Assembly: GCA_946497905.1 (NCBI GenBank)
Contig: CAMMMI010000029.1
Coordinates: 1-17,756, forward strand
Source of the DNA: an uncultured Clostridium sp.
Lineage (GTDB): Bacteria > Bacillota > Clostridia > TANB77 > CAG-508
Length of the DNA stretch: 17,756 nt
Direction of reading: 5' to 3'
A program made the position numbers and the translations under genes. The stretch's first letter is position 1. The number at the start of each line of letters is the position of its first letter. Under the pieces are notes generated by a model. It saw only the letters and a program-made list of their open reading frames with translations. It was not told where the DNA came from and did not search any database. This document shows, one piece after another, positions 16,301-17,756 of the stretch.

Positions 16301-16745
16301 AGATAAAAAGATATCAGAAGAAGAAATAGAAGAAATGATAAGAAAAAATTTTAGAATGAAAGGATTAATTGTAGCTGATGTAAAAATTATTAAAATGAAT
16401 GACAATACATTAACATCTGGAAGTTCTAAACTAGTTCCAGCAGCGATAACAAAATCAGGTACAGTAAATGAAAAATGGACAAATGGAGTAGATTCAGAAG
16501 AATTTAAAATTCTACAAGATTATATATATAAAACCATAAAAGATATATCACGAGAAATATTAAGTGGAAAAATTGACTTAAAACCATATAATAAAAATGG
16601 AAAAACACCTTGCGAATATTGTGGATATAAATCAATATGTGGTTTTAATATAAAAAATCCAGAAAATAAATATAATTACATTGATAAAAAGACAAAAGAT
16701 GATATAATCAATAAAATGAAAAAAGATTTAGTAACAAATGATTAA
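13386..16745 (+). CDS. addB: ATP-dependent helicase/nuclease AddAB, subunit B
   Basis: The ATG at 13386 is chosen because AddB proteins begin M-G-L-R-I-I-Y-G. AAAGGA (13368-13373) is 12 bases upstream, and ATGs at 13374 and 13359 are possible alternatives. The 1119-aa length fits the family. Walker A G-K-P-G-S-G-K-S is at 8-15. The C-terminal nuclease shows G-K-I-D-R-I-D, D921-Y-K923-S and a Q-I-Q-L-L-T-Y helix. Four Cys for the iron-sulfur cluster are in place: C761 (Q-R-C-P-F-S-Y) and C1076-x2-C1079-x5-C1085. With AddA it forms the RecBCD-like complex that resects double-strand breaks and loads RecA. addA is not in the window; the next gene is pgeF. Confidence 0.96.
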   Translation: MGLRIIYGKPGSGKSEYCFSEIAKLINKEKKIYVITPEQFSFTAEKKLMNAIKTNAVINAEVITLSRMAYRVLKDVVGNTRTKLSKCGKAMLIYSILNVNKGNLKFIGKTDENIELVMTLITELKKHGVKLEDLEKEIEKVDDKYLKTKLEDINLIYKEFENQIQNKYIEENDVLTILANNIEKTDLIKDSIIYIDEFSGFTSQEYDVLKELIRYAKQVNLTICIDKLEWGVNPDVDIFYSNKITLKRILELVEKNGFKLEEPIYLENQYRFKTEELRHLSNNIYNIKSTTYEKNVENINLFLAKNQYTEIENVAKKIIQLVKNKNLRFKDISIISKDIESYSSLIRAIFPKYDIPVFIDEKRDLNQNVIVQYVIAILEILNKNFTNDTIFNYLKLGFCNIDKDEIFKLENYCAKWGIKQNKWKKEFVYEKENREQEVERLNEIRKQIINPLLQLKEEITKNRTAKNITKNIYNFMQKQDIADLISRKIGELEKENLYELSKEYSTSYQIILDILDEIVLVFNDDKMTIDKYIQILKVGLKNSGLGKIPGTQDQVIFGDVDRSRSHKVHTVFIIGLNDGTFPSVNKDEGFLNDKDRENLKEDGIELAKGTIENLYEENFNIYKAFTTAENTIYLSYSSSDKEGNSLRPSILINKIKKIYRNLKENSDIINKKYEIINKKITYEELLENIGKLREKEKIDEIWYAIYSYYKTDDKWKTRLKDDLQGIYYTNLPENINTDNINKLYGNTLNTSVSRLETYQRCPFSYYLQYGLKLKEKEELKIHTFDTGAFMHETIDEFFEYINQEKLTLAELEEEQILKIVSQIVDENLNLSKNYIFTATAKYKVLVRRLKRIISKALKYIIQTIIYSDFSIEGTEIEFSEKGKYSPIILDIGEGKRVEITGKIDRIDTANSEDGKYLRIIDYKSSSKNIDLNEVYAGLQIQLLTYTDAICRQEDIMPAGIFYFSLLEQMIKADKKISEEEIEEMIRKNFRMKGLIVADVKIIKMNDNTLTSGSSKLVPAAITKSGTVNEKWTNGVDSEEFKILQDYIYKTIKDISREILSGKIDLKPYNKNGKTPCEYCGYKSICGFNIKNPENKYNYIDKKTKDDIINKMKKDLVTND

Positions 16746-16820
16746 AATGGCTAGTTAGAATTTTACCAAATAAATCATGCAATAAGTAAATAATATGATA
16801 AAAAGAAAGGAAAATATTTG

Positions 16821-17681
16821 ATGGATTTATCAAATAAAAATGTAGTACATATCAAAAAAAATGGTACTGAATATTTACAATTTAGAAAACTATTAGAATA
16901 TGATAATATCATAACACACGCCTATTCTCTTGGAATAGATAAAAATTATAGAACAGCTAGAGCAAAAGCACAAAAATTAAATGAAAATGAATATAAAAAG
17001 GCCATAGATGATTACAAGGTATTATGTGATGAATTAGGAGTTGACTATAAAAATCTTGTAAAAACTAATCAAACACATACAGACAATGTAAAAATAATAA
17101 ACAATAAGATATTACCAGATTTGCCAGACTTTAATTTGGATGAATATAAAGAAACAGATGGATTGATTACAAATAGGCGAAACATAATTTTAGCTACAAC
17201 AAATGCAGACTGTATATTATTATTATTTTTTGATCCTGTAAAAAAAGTAATAGCAAATGTGCATTCTGGATGGAGAGGAACAATACAAAAGATATCAGTA
17301 AAAACAATCGAAAAAATGGTTAAAGAATTTAATTGCAAAGAAAAAGATATAATATGTTGTATGTGTCCAAGTATAGGAAAATGCCATTTTGAAGTAGAAA
17401 AAGATGTAAAAGATATGTTTGAAAAAGAATTTAAAGATATAGAAGGAATAGACATATCAGAAATTATAGAAGAAAAAATTAAAGATAAAAAATGGAACAT
17501 AGATACTATATCAATAAACAGACAAATTTTAAAAAACGTAGGACTAAAAGAAGAAAATATTATTGATAGTGGTTTATGTAGTGTTTGTCATTCTGATAAA
17601 ATACATTCATATAGAGTGGAAAAACAAGGATATGGATTAAATGTAGCACTTATTAATAGGGGACGTTCCTTCAATCCCTAA
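16821..17681 (+). CDS. pgeF: PgeF/YfiH (YlmD) family purine nucleoside phosphorylase, laccase domain
   Basis: The ATG at 16821 lies nine bases after AAAGGA (16806-16811). The 286-aa protein contains the family's metal ligands H86 (N-Q-T-H), C131 (T-N-A-D-C) and H148 (N-V-H-S-G-W-R-G-T), plus C-P-S-I-G-K-C-H-F-E-V and the late S-G-L-C-S-V-C...H-S-Y-R. Members once called laccases were shown to act on purine nucleosides, and PgeF is also reported to edit mis-incorporated residues in peptidoglycan synthesis. Seventy-five bases without a terminator separate it from addB. Its last eight or so codons (R-G-R-S-F-N-P) and the stop come from a GGGGACGTTCC repeat, so the natural C-terminus has been replaced. 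Confidence 0.88.
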   Translation: MDLSNKNVVHIKKNGTEYLQFRKLLEYDNIITHAYSLGIDKNYRTARAKAQKLNENEYKKAIDDYKVLCDELGVDYKNLVKTNQTHTDNVKIINNKILPDLPDFNLDEYKETDGLITNRRNIILATTNADCILLLFFDPVKKVIANVHSGWRGTIQKISVKTIEKMVKEFNCKEKDIICCMCPSIGKCHFEVEKDVKDMFEKEFKDIEGIDISEIIEEKIKDKKWNIDTISINRQILKNVGLKEENIIDSGLCSVCHSDKIHSYRVEKQGYGLNVALINRGRSFNP

Positions 17682-17756
17682 AATTCGGGACAATGGGGAC
17701 AGACCTTGAGATTGCCATTAGGGACGGGCTATTTTGACAACGCTAGGGGACGTTCC
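17658..17756. repeat. GGGGACGTTCC-type repeat overlapping the pgeF 3' end (continues past window)
   Basis: AGGGGACGTTCC occurs at 17658-17669 and again, in the same orientation, at 17745-17756. Between them are GGGACAATGGGGACAGACC, ATTGCCATTAGGGACGGGCT and ATTTTGACA, recognisable from the arms of the inverted repeat at 9136-9367. The copy is diverged and runs off the right edge, so a matching second arm cannot be judged. Confidence 0.8.

Noticed and set aside
1..17756. tRNA or rRNA genes
   Set aside because: No cloverleaf with T-loop (GGTTCRA) or rRNA-like GC-rich conserved block was seen on either strand.

Overview
The window is very AT-rich (codons end mostly in A/T) and uses strong Gram-positive AAAGGAGG-type ribosome binding sites. 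Its gene set is typical of low-GC Firmicutes: AddB, YitT, PgeF/YlmD, an LPXTG surface protein and GH73 cell wall hydrolases. It most resembles a chromosomal piece of an uncultured gut-type clostridium. That assignment is inference, because no rRNA or other species marker is present.

Layout. (1) 3-737: 3' part of an Rpn/YhgA-type PD-(D/E)XK nuclease gene, then a terminator. (2) 836-1162: two tandem copies of a structured dispersed repeat. (3) 1288-3662: an accessory operon with a clear promoter and three genes: an IbrA-like PAPS-reductase-family protein, a degenerate GNAT-like protein and an IbrB-like ParB/sulfiredoxin-fold protein. This is the most unusual coding module here. (4) 3652-5964, minus strand: a two-gene envelope operon, a membrane-anchored G5-SH3-GH73 glucosaminidase and a membrane-anchored protein of unknown function, with its own promoter. 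(5) 6025-6252: a long fold-back element directly upstream of rnc. (6) 6354-8116: rnc and an Elp3-like radical SAM gene. (7) 8276-9134: yitT, broken by a one-base frameshift. (8) 9136-9367: a perfect 94-bp inverted repeat. (9) 9391-10257: an OGG-type 8-oxoguanine glycosylase, its terminator and a further structured repeat copy. (10) 10579-11910: a secreted, sortase-anchored SGNH hydrolase, its terminator and a decayed repeat copy. (11) 12445-17681: a second Rpn-family nuclease gene, addB and pgeF, probably read together. (12) 17658-17756: a repeat related to the one at 9136 that overlaps the 3' end of pgeF.

DNA repair and nucleic-acid processing genes (AddB, OGG, RNase III, two Rpn nucleases) are frequent. 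They alternate with several families of hairpin-forming repeats placed in intergenic gaps, often just after a terminator. The strongest candidates for something undescribed are the ibrA-GNAT-ibrB operon and the dispersed structured repeat, whose stems change sequence between copies while keeping base pairing.
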